A stretch of DNA of 30,000 nt from Tubiluchus corallicola (Eukaryota > Priapulida > Priapulimorpha > Priapulimorphida > Tubiluchidae), in assembly GCA_030141605.1 (NCBI GenBank), contig JAQGDQ010000107.1:450265-480264 (forward strand). Direction: 5' to 3'. The translations under genes were made by a program, and so were the position numbers. Within the stretch, counting starts at the first letter, position 1, and each line of letters opens with the position of its first letter. The notes under the pieces are model-generated. The model worked only from the letters and a program-made list of their open reading frames with translations, did not search any database and was not told the origin of the DNA. Shown one piece after another: positions 9,287 through 19,716 of the stretch.

Positions 9287-10153
9287 TATATAACTCAAGG
9301 TCAAAGATCTGTTATAACTCAAGGTCAAAGATCTGTTATAACTCAAGGTCAAAGATCTGTTATAACTCAAGGTCAAAGATCAGTTATAACTCAAGGTCAA
9401 AGATCAGTTATAACTTAAGGTCAAAGATCAGTTATAACTCAAAGTCTAAGATCAGTTATAACTCAAGGTCAAAGAGCAGTTATAACTCAAGGTCAAAGAT
9501 CAGTTATAACTCAAGGTCAAAGATCAGTTATAACTCAAGGTCAAAGAGCAGTTATAACTCAAGGTCAAAGATCTGTTATAACTCAAGGTCAAAGATCAGT
9601 TATAACTCAAGGTCTAAGATCAGTTATAACTCAAGGTCAAAGATCTGTTATAACTCAAGGTCAAAGATCAGTTATAACTCAAGGTCAAAGAGCAGTTATA
9701 ACTCAAAGTCTAAGATCAGTTATAACTCAAGGTCAAAGATCAGTTATAACTCAAAGTCAAAGATCAGTTATAACTCAAGGTCAAAGACCTGTTATAACTC
9801 AAGGTCAAAGATCAGTTATAACTCAAGGTCAAAGATCAGTTATAACTCAAAGTCTAAGATCAGTTATAACTCAAGGTCAAAGACCTGTTATAACTCAAGG
9901 TCAAAGATCTGTTATAACTCAAGGTCAAAGACCTGTTATAACTCAAGGTCAAAGATCTGTTATAACTCAAGGTCAAAGATCAGTTATAACTCAAGGTCAA
10001 AGATCAGTTATAACTCAAGGTCAAAGATCAGTTATAACTGAAGGTCAAAGAGCAGTTATAACTCAAGGTCAAAGATCTGTTATAACTCAAGGTCAAAGAT
10101 CAGTTATAACTCAAGGTCTAAGATCAGTTATAACTGAAGGTCAAAGATCAGAT
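9287..10153. repeat. 24-bp satellite, about 36 copies, one TCAAGGTCA per unit
   Basis: The period is exactly 24 bp. The unit core is CTCAAGGTCAAAGATC, followed by an A/T-variable position and the perfect palindrome AGTTATAACT spanning the unit boundary. Variants at the GATCT position (GATCA, GAGCA, GACCT) and AAGTCTA or GGTCTA substitutions recur in several units, so short blocks of units have been duplicated together. Most units keep TCAAGGTCA. Because 24 is a multiple of 3, a forward frame reading VITQGQRS is open from after TAA near 9417 to about 10228. It has no upstream ATG in the open stretch, and a second frame is also largely open, so coding is not supported. Confidence 0.97.
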
Positions 10154-10154
10154 A

Positions 10155-10555
10155 CAACACAAAACTGTCAGGACAACAAAGCTTGGTATCTTGTAATATC
10201 ACACGAGGAAGAACTTTTACTGGAATAGTCAAGCAAGGTGTGGGAATGTTTCAAAGTCAAAGATTAAATCAGGAGGTGGCCAACCAAGCTTAGATTGCTT
10301 ATAAAGCAAAATTTTACCCTCTGTACTGTCTTTCACCTTGAATAGAGTAGATGATTCATGCTGAAAGAACTAAAACTCAAAAACTGTTGCAAACTTTAGG
10401 AAACTTTTAGGAACTAAACCGAACAGACAATTTACAGAAGTGGTAAAAAAGCACCATTCGATATCACACAACTAAAAAACACAGACTTACTGGTATCTAG
10501 GATCACCTCTGTTTTACAATGCTTGTCTGTACGAATTAATTTGATGCAAACAAAG
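10155..10555. other. non-coding stretch
   Basis: Unique AT-rich sequence between the 24-bp satellite and the mariner-like element. Nothing recognised. Confidence 0.5.
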
Positions 10556-10561
10556 CTGGTA

Positions 10562-11150
10562 GTGTGACCATAAAGTCTGGGTACATAGTAAAAACAAACA
10601 CTTTTTAAAAAACAATTTTATTCAATTTTGATGTTGATAAATAATATTTTCAACATGATTTCCATCATTTTCAACGCATAATTTGATGCGTTTTACAAAA
10701 TTCATGTGAATTCGATGGAATAGATTCGCATTGCCGTCGATTTCAGCGCACTGACTGGTAATGCGTTCACTTAATTTTGTGAATTGTTGACCTTGGAATA
10801 CCCAACTCTGCGGATGTCCGACGAAGTGATTTCCTTGGGCTAGCATAAACCTTGGCCAAGACAGCCTCTCTCGTTTCGTATAAAGTCTTGGGGCGTCCAG
10901 AACGAGGTTTGTCCAAGACACTGCCTGTTTGTTTAAACTTCTTGACCAATTTCCCGACGGCAGTAAAACAATTAGGTTGACGATTAGGGTGTCGAAGGTT
11001 AAATTCTTCCCCAATTTTACGATAAGACCATCCTTCTCGTCCACTTTCTTTCTTCCTTAGACAAAGCCATTTTCTTTCTGAGGAGAAAAAATAAAAACAA
11101 ATAAATAAATAGTGAAATCCCCCATGTACCCAGACTTTACGGACACCCTG
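10562..11150 (-). mobile_element. internally deleted mariner-like element
   Basis: Terminal inverted repeats share TAAAGTCTGGGTACAT: left tip at 10562-10586, right tip at 11124-11150 (reverse complement begins CAGGGTGTCCGTAAAGTC). Each tip abuts TA (10560-10561 and 11151-11152), the Tc1/mariner target site. At 589 bp it is less than half of a full mariner of about 1.3 kb. It keeps both ends of the transposase gene and lacks the catalytic middle, so it is a non-autonomous deletion derivative. Confidence 0.88.
10622..11070 (-). pseudogene. mariner-like transposase, N-terminal HTH plus C-terminal tail, middle deleted
   Basis: The start ATG at 11070 gives MALSKEERK, then the frame shifts. The next frame carries WSYRKIGEEFN and, through VKKFKQTGSVLDKPRSGRPK, the first helix-turn-helix and linker typical of transposases in this group (DUF4817-like HTH). 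This is followed by a second HTH, SLRRTSAELGIPRSTIHKIK, near 10770-10830. A stop follows at once. In another frame the gene resumes as FVKRIKLCVENDGNHVENII, which matches the C-terminal ending of such transposases, with stop at 10624-10622. The catalytic DDE/D region between them is absent. No product with transposase activity is possible, although the DNA-binding part could in principle bind the ends. Confidence 0.85.
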
Positions 11151-11152
11151 TA

Positions 11153-11812
11153 CATTGAAATAAGGAATATTTTACAGTTGTTAAAATCGCATTTGTGCTT
11201 CGGTATTCTAACACTCAGAGAAGCCGTATTTTGTGAGTTTGCCTTACAACCGTTTAGGCTAAAATTTACAAAATGCTCAAGAAGCCACCGCATGTCCTAA
11301 TCGAAGAAAAACGTGGACAAGACGTCTAGTATCTTTTTCCAAATTACACTTACAAATTGGCATGCAAACTGGTTTAGCCAACCAGATTTACATTATTGGT
11401 TTTAGAGCAAATAGAATTACTCATGTCAGTTATACGGCATTTTCTCAAGCTATTGATTATAATGATTATAACATAGATATCAGTACGTTACGTTTTAAGT
11501 GGTCAGGGTGTGTGTATGGCGACAAGCAACGCTAAGGCAAAGGCTGGTCAAGAAATGGATGGGTGACTGGGGTTTCAAGATTTCACACGTCAGACCAATT
11601 CTGTCTGTTTACCTTATAGAGGTAGGGTGTATTCACATTCGAACATGGCTAAGAAAGCTCTGGCGGTTCAGTGGCTCGTCTTAGAAGATTATCATGTACA
11701 TTAAGTAGGCCTAGCATATAATGCTGTAATTATGCTGAAAATCGAATTGTACAAGAAACTATTCTTACTCTGAAACCCGAGTATTACGTAGTAGCAATAA
11801 GTGTTGCAGGTA
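11153..11812. other. non-coding stretch
   Basis: No supported gene. A 61-codon frame (11499-11684) has no known motif. ATGGATGGGTGACTGG near 11554 resembles part of the 5S internal promoter, but the match is too short to call. Confidence 0.45.
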
Positions 11813-11819
11813 CCAAACC

Positions 11820-11957
11820 TCTGAGGTCGTGGAATCGAACCCGTAACCTTCGTGACGAAAGTGGGTATTCTGCCAATGAGTAAACTCAACATTCAAATGG
11901 CCTACTTTTCTTTCTTTTTTCGAAAATCGCTAGTATTTATTTGTGCTTCGCCTTGCA
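11820..11957 (-). repeat. tRNA-like SINE unit 1
   Basis: The reverse strand contains GGTTCGATTCC (11831-11841), a perfect RNA polymerase III B box, about 30 bp downstream of an A-box-like TTGGCAGAATACC. The region resembles a decayed tRNA (Gly- or Ala-like D arm). The T-stem cannot pair fully, so it is not a functional tRNA. A sister unit lies 31 bp away at 11989-12125. Confidence 0.6.
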
Positions 11958-11988
11958 GTCATGCTTAGAATTACAGTTACAATTGCCT

Positions 11989-12125
11989 TCTGACAGGTTG
12001 TGGAATCGAACCCGTAACCTTCGTGGCGAAAGCGGGTATTCTGCCAATGAGTGAAGTCGACATTCAAGTGACCTGTTTTTCTTTGTTTTCAAAAACCGAG
12101 GGTGTTTATTTGTGCTAGCCTTGCA
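11989..12125 (-). repeat. tRNA-like SINE unit 2
   Basis: A direct copy of unit 1, with its B box at 12002-12012 and the same A-box-like motif. Both units end in TTTATTTGTGCT...CCTTGCA. The differences (GACGAAAG versus GGCGAAAG, and others) show the two are not a very recent duplication. A 68-codon minus frame across it is incidental. Confidence 0.6.
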
Positions 12126-12129
12126 TTTA

Positions 12130-13216
<1,087 letters not shown>

Positions 13217-13341
13217 GGGGGGGGGGGTCACATATTGCTGGTTGAACAACTGAAAAACAGCCACGTTCAGTGACGTAAAAAGCACTCAATACATGGAGCA
13301 AAACAATAAAGGAATCAACCAGCTTACATCATGGTCATCAC

Positions 13342-13616
13342 CAGGGCCTATTTCAGGGGGGGGGGGGGTAAGTGGGGATACTTCCCCGGGGCCTCACCCT
13401 CCAGTGGGGCCTCGCGCCGAGGTAACATTTTTTTCCTTTATGCGAACATTCAATTGTTCTTTCTTTTAACAACTGTATAACTCCATATTTTCTCTTCGAA
13501 AATGCTTCTCCGGCGTTCTAGCAGTTCAAAAATTTTCTGGTGCTTCGCCCCCCCCCCCCGAGGGGACCTCACACGCCCCACTTCCCCGGGCCTCGCTTAG
13601 GCTGAAATAGGCCCTG
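13342..13616. mobile_element. hAT-type MITE with perfect 8-bp TSD
   Basis: The ends are perfect inverted repeats: CAGGGCCTATTTCAG at the left and CTGAAATAGGCCCTG at the right. The 8-bp duplication GTCATCAC flanks both sides (13334-13341 and 13617-13624). A poly-G run follows the left tip and a poly-C run lies in the right half, with CTTCCCCGGG-like sequence near each end, so the inverted repeat is extended though imperfect. It has no coding capacity at 275 bp. The intact TSD and tips suggest a fairly recent insertion. Confidence 0.92.
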
Positions 13617-13679
13617 GTCATCACCCGAAAAAATAAAGCAATGATAAAGATTTGCTGCCAAGAAGAAGGGACTTAATCT

Positions 13680-14102
13680 CAGTGGTGGTTTGTAGCTAAA
13701 ATTAGTGAGGGTGCTGCAAAATTAAAAATTATTTAGCCATTGTTTTAATACTGTGTAAAACAAAACAAAAATGTGTAATTATAATGTTGTAATTGTAATT
13801 TTAGACAAACAAACTAATTTAAACATAAACTTGATAAACTCCTAAACAAAAAATATTGTTTTCTTACGAATAACCTAAATTGTCGAAGTTCAAGAATAGG
13901 CCGATAAACAGCTTTTAAGCACGTGACAACTGACCACACGTACTGAAGTGAGTGACAGTACTCTTTCTACCTAAAGTACAGCGTTTTATCTCAGACATGT
14001 GCGCATGGCCACGTTGTTTATTTAAATTGAATTTTATCGATAATAATGAGTGAAAACAGGGGCTGCTGCAGTACCACAGTACCTATACACGAGCAGCCAC
14101 TG
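13680..14102. mobile_element. probable hAT-type MITE, older
   Basis: The left tip is CAGTGGTGGTTTGTAGC. The right tip, reverse complemented, begins CAGTGGCTGCTCGTG, and subterminal GGTGCTGCA lies opposite GCTGCTGCA. The candidate 8-bp TSDs are CTTAATCT (13672-13679) and CTTGACCT (14103-14110), which differ at two positions, both transitions. No transposase is present. Confidence 0.55.
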
Positions 14103-14231
14103 CTTGACCTACTGAACTACGGGCATCTGGAATTCCCCTGAAGAGAATGGGTACAATGGCAGCTCAAAGCTGTTTCGCGCAAAGGAACTAAAGCCCAATG
14201 GTAAAAACTATAGACGCCAAATATACCTTAA

Positions 14232-14683
14232 CCCTTTCACACCCGTTGTATCCCGTGGGATACGAGAATATTTTCTGCCTTTAAAATTAATAAAATTTTA
14301 AAACTGACAGTTATTAGATCTGTTAATAGTTATTTTGATTAAAGCCAATAATAATAGACTAAAAATGGTGATAAAATGACAAACTAGAAAATCTACATAG
14401 CTTAAAAAACTGTGCAAGGTACAGTACTTTAGAGACGACTTTGTACAGATCAGCATAGCGTGCATACTAAATGTCTTAAATACTTTAAAAAATTATCAGC
14501 AGTTGCAAAATGAAGCACATTTTATGCTTCCATTGAATCCCAATGTATCCCGTGGGATACAGGTTATATTTAGCACGCGGGCACAGGTAGAAAAAAAATT
14601 TCGTGTAAATAAGATGGACATACTGAACAAAAGTACAAGCCAAAAAATTTTTCTTATTAAAAAATAATTTGGGACTGAAAGGG
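14232..14683. mobile_element. piggyBac-like MITE, copy 2
   Basis: Second copy of the element at 694-1147, in the same orientation, flanked by TTAA (14228-14231 and 14684-14687). It has the same tips, and both GTATCCCGTGGGATAC near-palindromes are conserved (14248-14263 and 14545-14560). About twenty substitutions and a few 1-base indels separate the copies. A 71-codon minus frame overlapping it is not shared in equivalent form with copy 1. Confidence 0.87.
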
Positions 14684-14689
14684 TTAAAG

Positions 14690-15195
14690 AAGCGAAGCAC
14701 TGTCAGCTATTGGGAGGAACGCCTTCATCTATTTTGCAGTGGAAATAGTGGACACATAGAGCACTTGCTGTAACTTGCTGTGACACACGAAGTTTTTTCT
14801 GTCACGTATTTTCTTTTGACTGGTTTTAAAACTTCTGTATCTTTGGAAAAATCTAAGGAATTGCTTAAAATGTTTGGTGTTTACACATAAGTGTCTGTAA
14901 CATCAGTTTCAATTGATTCTATTATTTTCTTCTTATAGCGTCGTGATCAACACTTCGGCACATTTTTTGCGCCGTTTTGTACAACGCTAATACTAATCAC
15001 GCTGTAGTTCCATAATTATACTAGTCGTATTTAGAAAAATTGATAAAATATTTATTGTCCCTGGGATAGATGTCTGAGAACATACGCAGCAGTTGGTTAA
15101 TAATTAATTTTGCGTGTTAAAATATAAGTAAACTAACCAACCATGCAACTTACTGACTTGCGAAGACAACCGGTCGAGACCTTTCATTTGATGTA
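14690..15195. other. non-coding stretch
   Basis: Nothing recognised. Confidence 0.5.
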
Positions 15196-15203
15196 TATCT
15201 CCT

Positions 15204-16270
15204 AAAGAATGGCAAAACTGTAACGGAATATCAAGAATGATAAAGAATGGTAAAACCGAAATGACGTATCAAGAATGATAAAGAATGGTAAAACCGAAAT
15301 GGCATATCAAGAATTATAAAGAATGGTAAAACCGAAATGGCATATCAAGAATGATAAAGAATGGTAAAACCAAAATGGCATATCAAGAATGATAAAGAAT
15401 GGTAAAACCGAAATGGCATATCAAGAATGATAACGAATGGTAAAACCGAAATGGCATATCAAGAATGATAAAGAATGGTAAAACCGGAATGGCATATCAA
15501 GAATGATAAAGAATGGTAAAACCGGAATGGCATATTAAAAATGAAAAAGAATGGTAAAACCGAAATGGCATATCAAGAATGATAACGAATGGTAAAACCG
15601 AAATGGCATATCAAGAATGATAAAGAATGGTAAAACCGGAATGGCATATCAAGAATGATAAAGAATGGTAAAACCGGAATGGCATATTAAAAATGAAAAA
15701 GAATGGTAAAACCGAAATGGCATATCAAGAATGATAAAGAATGGTAAAACCAAAATGACATATCGAGAATGATAAAGAATGGTAAAACCGGAATGACATA
15801 TCAAGAATGATAAACAATGGTAAAACCAAAATGACATATCGAGAATGATAAAGAATGGTAAAACCGGAATGACATATCAAGAATGATAAACAATGGTAAA
15901 ACCAAAATGGCATATCAAGAATGATAAAAAATTGTAAAACCAAAATGGCATATCAAGAATGGTAAAACCAAAATTACGTATCAAAAATGATAAAAACTGT
16001 AAGACCAAAATGGCATGTCAAAGAATGATAAAGAATGGTAAAACCGAAATGGCATATCAAGAATGATAAAGAATGGTAAAACCGGAATGGCATATCGAAA
16101 ATGAAAAAGAATGGCAAAAGCAGAATGGCATATCAAGAATGACAAAGAATGGTAAAACGAAAATGGCATATCAAGAATGACAAAGAATGGTAAAACGAAA
16201 ATGGCATATCATGAATGATAATGAATGGTAAAACCAGAATGGCATATCATGAATGATAAAGAATGGTAAC
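15204..16270. repeat. 38-bp satellite, about 28 copies, with higher-order units
   Basis: The core unit contains AATGGTAAAACCGAAATGGC and ATATCAAGAATGATAAAG. A four-unit block (152 bp), marked by GATAACGAATGG and TATTAAAAATGAAAAAG variants, occurs twice from about 15421 and 15573. A two-unit block (76 bp), marked by ATATCGAGAATG and AAACAATGG, occurs twice from about 15752. The right edge (after about 15960) is more degenerate. Minus-strand frames of 62-72 codons are repeat artefacts. Confidence 0.96.
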
Positions 16271-17536
16271 CACAGAAATATTGAATTGTACACAGATGTG
16301 TGTACCCTAAGCAAAGTTATTGAAAGCCAAGGAACAATAGACGGGGAGCTAAAACGTTATGCAAATTTTGCTTTACGGCAATCTATTTGCAATTATTGAG
16401 AAATCAATTAACGTTTGAAACTTGTGGCTGCTCGAAGGTTGAAACTCAACGTAATCTGTATATCACCCTTCTCCCCACTACGTGACAACATCCTCACTCT
16501 CCATGCATTTATGCCGCGTTATCAGTTGTCTTCTTCGGTAATAACGCAACGTCTGTGCGTGTATATGTGACGCGTACCCAAGGGAAAAATCCAGCCAAGG
16601 ATAATGCCCGTCAGATTCCCCAATTACCCGTTACCTTGACGTCATCGAAGAAGAGCTTCGCTGTGTCGAATTATTACGCCGGTTAAGTAGATGATTTTAT
16701 GCATTAATGGATTTTCAAGGAAATTTAATTTCTAATAAGCACATCACAAGTCTGGATAGCAGCTCACTAATGGAGCTCATCCGAGCAAAGTCAAGGCGAA
16801 GGCTCTTGTGTGTAGCAGAAAGTTGAAAGATGCTTCTTAGCATTGATCAATTGAATTTCTGCTAAATCTTCACTGAACAGCAGCACGCTCACGAAAGCAC
16901 TTCATTCGAAATCCTTGATGGAGCTTCTTCTATTGTTTAGATTGTTGTGTTTGTCACCATCGTCAGTATCGTCAGTATCGTCATCACTGCCGTATTAATT
17001 AATTAAAAATGTTCGTTGAACGCCATATTTATACTTTCTAAGGCTTTTATTCTGAATAGTCAAACAAACTTATTTTGTCATCTAGAAAGCTTGTTTCTTA
17101 TTGGTGTGAAGTTTGACCTTGACCATGACTTTTGACCTTCAAGCAGTATTAAGTCATTATGTTGTCATTGGTTTTCTGTGTGTAGAGGCTAGACCTTTGA
17201 CATTTTCATTTGTAATTCTCGTGTGTGTCGTTAAAAAACGACATTATTTTAAATTCTGTTGCCGACAAACAAGCTTCGTTATTCTTTGAGCTGTTGTCGT
17301 AGTAGCAGTTCCAGGACAAACTTGGTGTCGAACTCGGGAAAGATCTCATTTATTTGTTTGAAGGCCTTTGCTGAAAGTCTGCAAGCTTTTAATGACACCC
17401 TTTAATTCTTAGGCATTATGAGAACACACTAAAGTGACCCTCAATTACCTACATGTTGTAAACCTTTCTGGATCATAGAGGCTAGTGAGAACATGCGTGC
17501 TCTCTAACATTATGACAGCATACTAAATCTTCTGTG
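16271..17536. other. unique non-coding stretch
   Basis: The longest stretch here without a recognised repeat. TGACCTTGA occurs at 17114-17122 and TGACCTTCA at 17133-17141, reverse-strand versions of the motif in the 24-bp satellite. A short CGTCAGTAT duplication lies near 16962. No gene was supported. Confidence 0.5.
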
Positions 17537-17600
17537 CAGGGCTGGATTACCTTATAGGTTAGCATAGACTACCGCCTAGGGCCCCTAAAGCTGGGAGGAG
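17537..17600. mobile_element. hAT-like left end
   Basis: CAGGGCTGGATTACC followed by CCTAGGGCCCC resembles hAT termini of the CAGGGCTGGATTA type. A possible partner end lies at 20531-20564. The 8 bp to the left, CTTCTGTG, are not repeated beside that partner. Confidence 0.35.
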
Positions 17601-17721
17601 GGGCACACCTTACGTTGATGAATAATTCATATAACACAAAATGAAATTTAAACTTTGTAAAAGTAGGCAAAGAAGTCTGAAAATCCAATGTTAAAGTGGC
17701 TCCTAATTTGACATAAAAGAT

Positions 17722-18379
17722 TGAAGCCTTTTATTTGAGATAAGGCCCCTGTTTGAAGCCTTTTATTTCAGATAAGACCCTTGTTTGAAGCCTTTTATTT
17801 GAGATAAGGCCCCTGTTTGAAGCCTTTTATTTCAGATAAGACCCTTGTTTGAAGCCTTTTATTTGAGGTAAGGCCCCTGTTTGAAGCCTTTTATTTCAGA
17901 TAAGGCCCCTGTTTGAAGCCTTTTATTTGAGATAAGGCCCCTGTTTGAAGCCTTTTATTTGAGGTAAGGCCCCTGTTTGAAGCCTTTTATTTCAGATAAG
18001 GCCCCTGTTTGAAGCCTTTTATTTCAGATAAGACCCTTGTTTGAAGCCTTTTATTTCAGATAAGACCCTTGTTTGAAGCCGTTTATTTGAGGTAAGGCCC
18101 CTGTTTGAAGCCTTTTATTTCAGATAAGGCCCCTGTTTGAAGCCTTTTATTTCAGATAAGACCCTTGTTTGAAGTCTTTTATTTGAGATAAGGTCCCTGT
18201 TTGAAGCCTTTTATTTCAGATAAGGCCCCTGTTTGAAGCCTATTATTTGAGATAAGGCCCCTGTTTGAGGCCTTTTATTTGAGATAAGGCCCCTGTTTGA
18301 GGCCTTTTATTTGAGATAAGGCCCCTGTTTGAGGCCTTTTATTTGAGATAAGGCCCCTGTTTGAGGCCATTTATTTGAA
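17722..18379. repeat. 32-bp satellite, about 20 copies
   Basis: The unit core is TTTGAAGCCTTTTATTT followed by GAGATAAGGCCCCTG or CAGATAAGACCCTTG. The two subtypes alternate irregularly in the left two thirds. The right end is homogenised to TTTGAGGCC and GAGATAAGG. The last unit decays into GTGGGGCCCCCAC. Confidence 0.96.
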
Positions 18380-18588
18380 ATGTGGGGCCCCCACTATGCA
18401 AATGTTGCTGAAATATATGATAAGTAAAAAGTATTCGAGACGACTGCGAGCAAGTTAGAGACTGGTTTCGTCTGAGGGGGCAGCATAATTTCATTAGCTT
18501 AGAGGTCATAATCCGGTCCTGCTTGTGTGCATAAGCTTGGTTGCAGACGCCCCCTATAAGTTGAGTCATTGTAAATGTAATCAGTTAC

Positions 18589-18720
18589 CTGGAGTTTTTC
18601 GGGATTTTTGTGAGACCTCGTAATCACTAAGTAGACTAATAAGAAGATCATTACACAATAGAGCTGTCCGATCATCAAGGTGACGACTGTAAATGCTTGA
18701 ATGCGTGTTTCCGCCTTCAT
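18589..18720 (-). CDS. possible first coding exon of a membrane-anchored protein
   Basis: ATG at 18720 has a purine (G) at -3. The 44 codons encode a short polar start, MKAETRIQA, then a hydrophobic run of about 25 residues (FTVVTLMIGQLYCVMIFLLV onward), then a basic segment RSHKNPEK. This fits a signal anchor or first transmembrane helix with the positive side following it. The frame reaches CTCCAG|GTAACT at 18589/18588, a strong splice donor, after which the translation looks random. No downstream exon was identified, no family is recognised, and it sits among repeats, so a chance frame is quite possible. Confidence 0.25.
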
Positions 18721-18724
18721 TTCC

Positions 18725-18985
18725 GATGTTTCTGGTTTAATTCTAGCTGTTCAACACGCCTTAGCCCTTAATAATATCAAGTGATCGTAATTTGTTTCAC
18801 ACAATTTGTGCCTTGATTACAGCAAGACTACCAATTTGTGTTCGTGGGTCGATTAATCACGCCTGGCTGACGCGTGACATTTGCGTATGGAGTTAATATA
18901 GCGGTAGCTTAACTACTAAATCTTATTGATAAATAAAATTAATGTGCTTGAAAATTTAAAGCTCAGTTTCTAACGCTTCACGCTA
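18725..18985. other. non-coding stretch
   Basis: Nothing recognised. Confidence 0.5.
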
Positions 18986-18989
18986 GACC

Positions 18990-19075
18990 ACAACAACAAC
19001 AACGACAACGACAACGTCAACGACAACGACAGCGACAGCAACAGCAACAGCAGCAACAACAACAACAATAATAAT
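18990..19075. repeat. (CAA/CAACGA/CAGCAA)n tract
   Basis: Trinucleotide-based imperfect repeat of CAACAA, CGACAA and CAGCAA units. Confidence 0.9.
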
Positions 19076-19138
19076 ATTAATAGCAGCATTAAAATTACAA
19101 CAGCGAATTCAGTATGAGCAAGAGGCAATGGTACGTAG

Positions 19139-19300
19139 TTGATGTTGATGATGACAACGATGATAATGACGATGATGACGACGACGACGACGATGATGAT
19201 AATAGTAATTATGACTACTACTACGACGACGATGATGATGATGATGATCCTGATCCGGCTGCTGCTGCCGATGATGATGATGATGACTTCGGCAATAAGG
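19139..19300. repeat. (GAT/GAC)n tract
   Basis: Imperfect GATGAC/GATGAT repeats. Four overlapping frames (up to 118 codons on both strands) translate it as poly-Asp, poly-Met/Thr, poly-Ile/Val or poly-His/Arg, so none is credible as a gene. Confidence 0.92.
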
Positions 19301-19329
19301 GTGACAATGACGGAAAATGGCAGCAATAG

Positions 19330-19715
19330 CAGCGATTATATTGATAATGTTGGAAGACAGAAGAGGAAAAGAAAAGGTCATGTAACGGTGGTGACAAGGA
19401 TGATGACGAGTTAATGATTATTAGTAAAGTTATGGAAAATTGCGTTGTTAAATAAAATATATTTTATAGAATATGTACTATGATGACTGTGAAATTTTTG
19501 CTACATTTTAAGTCTTTTGCATTTTACACGAGATGATGAGATATTTCTATAGTTTGTAATGAAACCCTCGCGTCTTGAATATATCATGTTTTATTATAAT
19601 AATTGTTAATAAAGAATAAATATGAAAAGTTGTTTGCTCCTGGTTCTAATACAATATAAATTTAAACCAAACTCATGGGAACAGTAATACAAACAGACTC
19701 ATGTTTTATTAAGTC
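19330..19715. other. AT-rich non-coding stretch
   Basis: Nothing recognised between the GAT tract and the 42-bp satellite. An AATAAA-like signal near 19613 has no gene attached. Confidence 0.5.
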
Positions 19716-19716
19716 T

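Noticed and set aside
9287-10153. CRISPR-like array
   Set aside because: Units are contiguous with no unique spacers. It is a plain satellite in a eukaryotic context.
9420-10228. ATG-less open frame of about 270 codons (VITQGQRS octapeptide) through the 24-bp satellite
   Set aside because: The period is a multiple of three and another frame is also nearly open. There is no start codon, and one unit carries a stop at the left.
11545-11575. 5S C-block-like ATGGATGGGTGACTGG
   Set aside because: A match of about 12 bases without the rest of 5S or a SINE body is not enough.
18970-19414. Acidic (poly-Asp) and Ile/Val-rich frames on both strands
   Set aside because: All arise from the GAT/GAC tract. 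Several frames are open at once, so none stands out.
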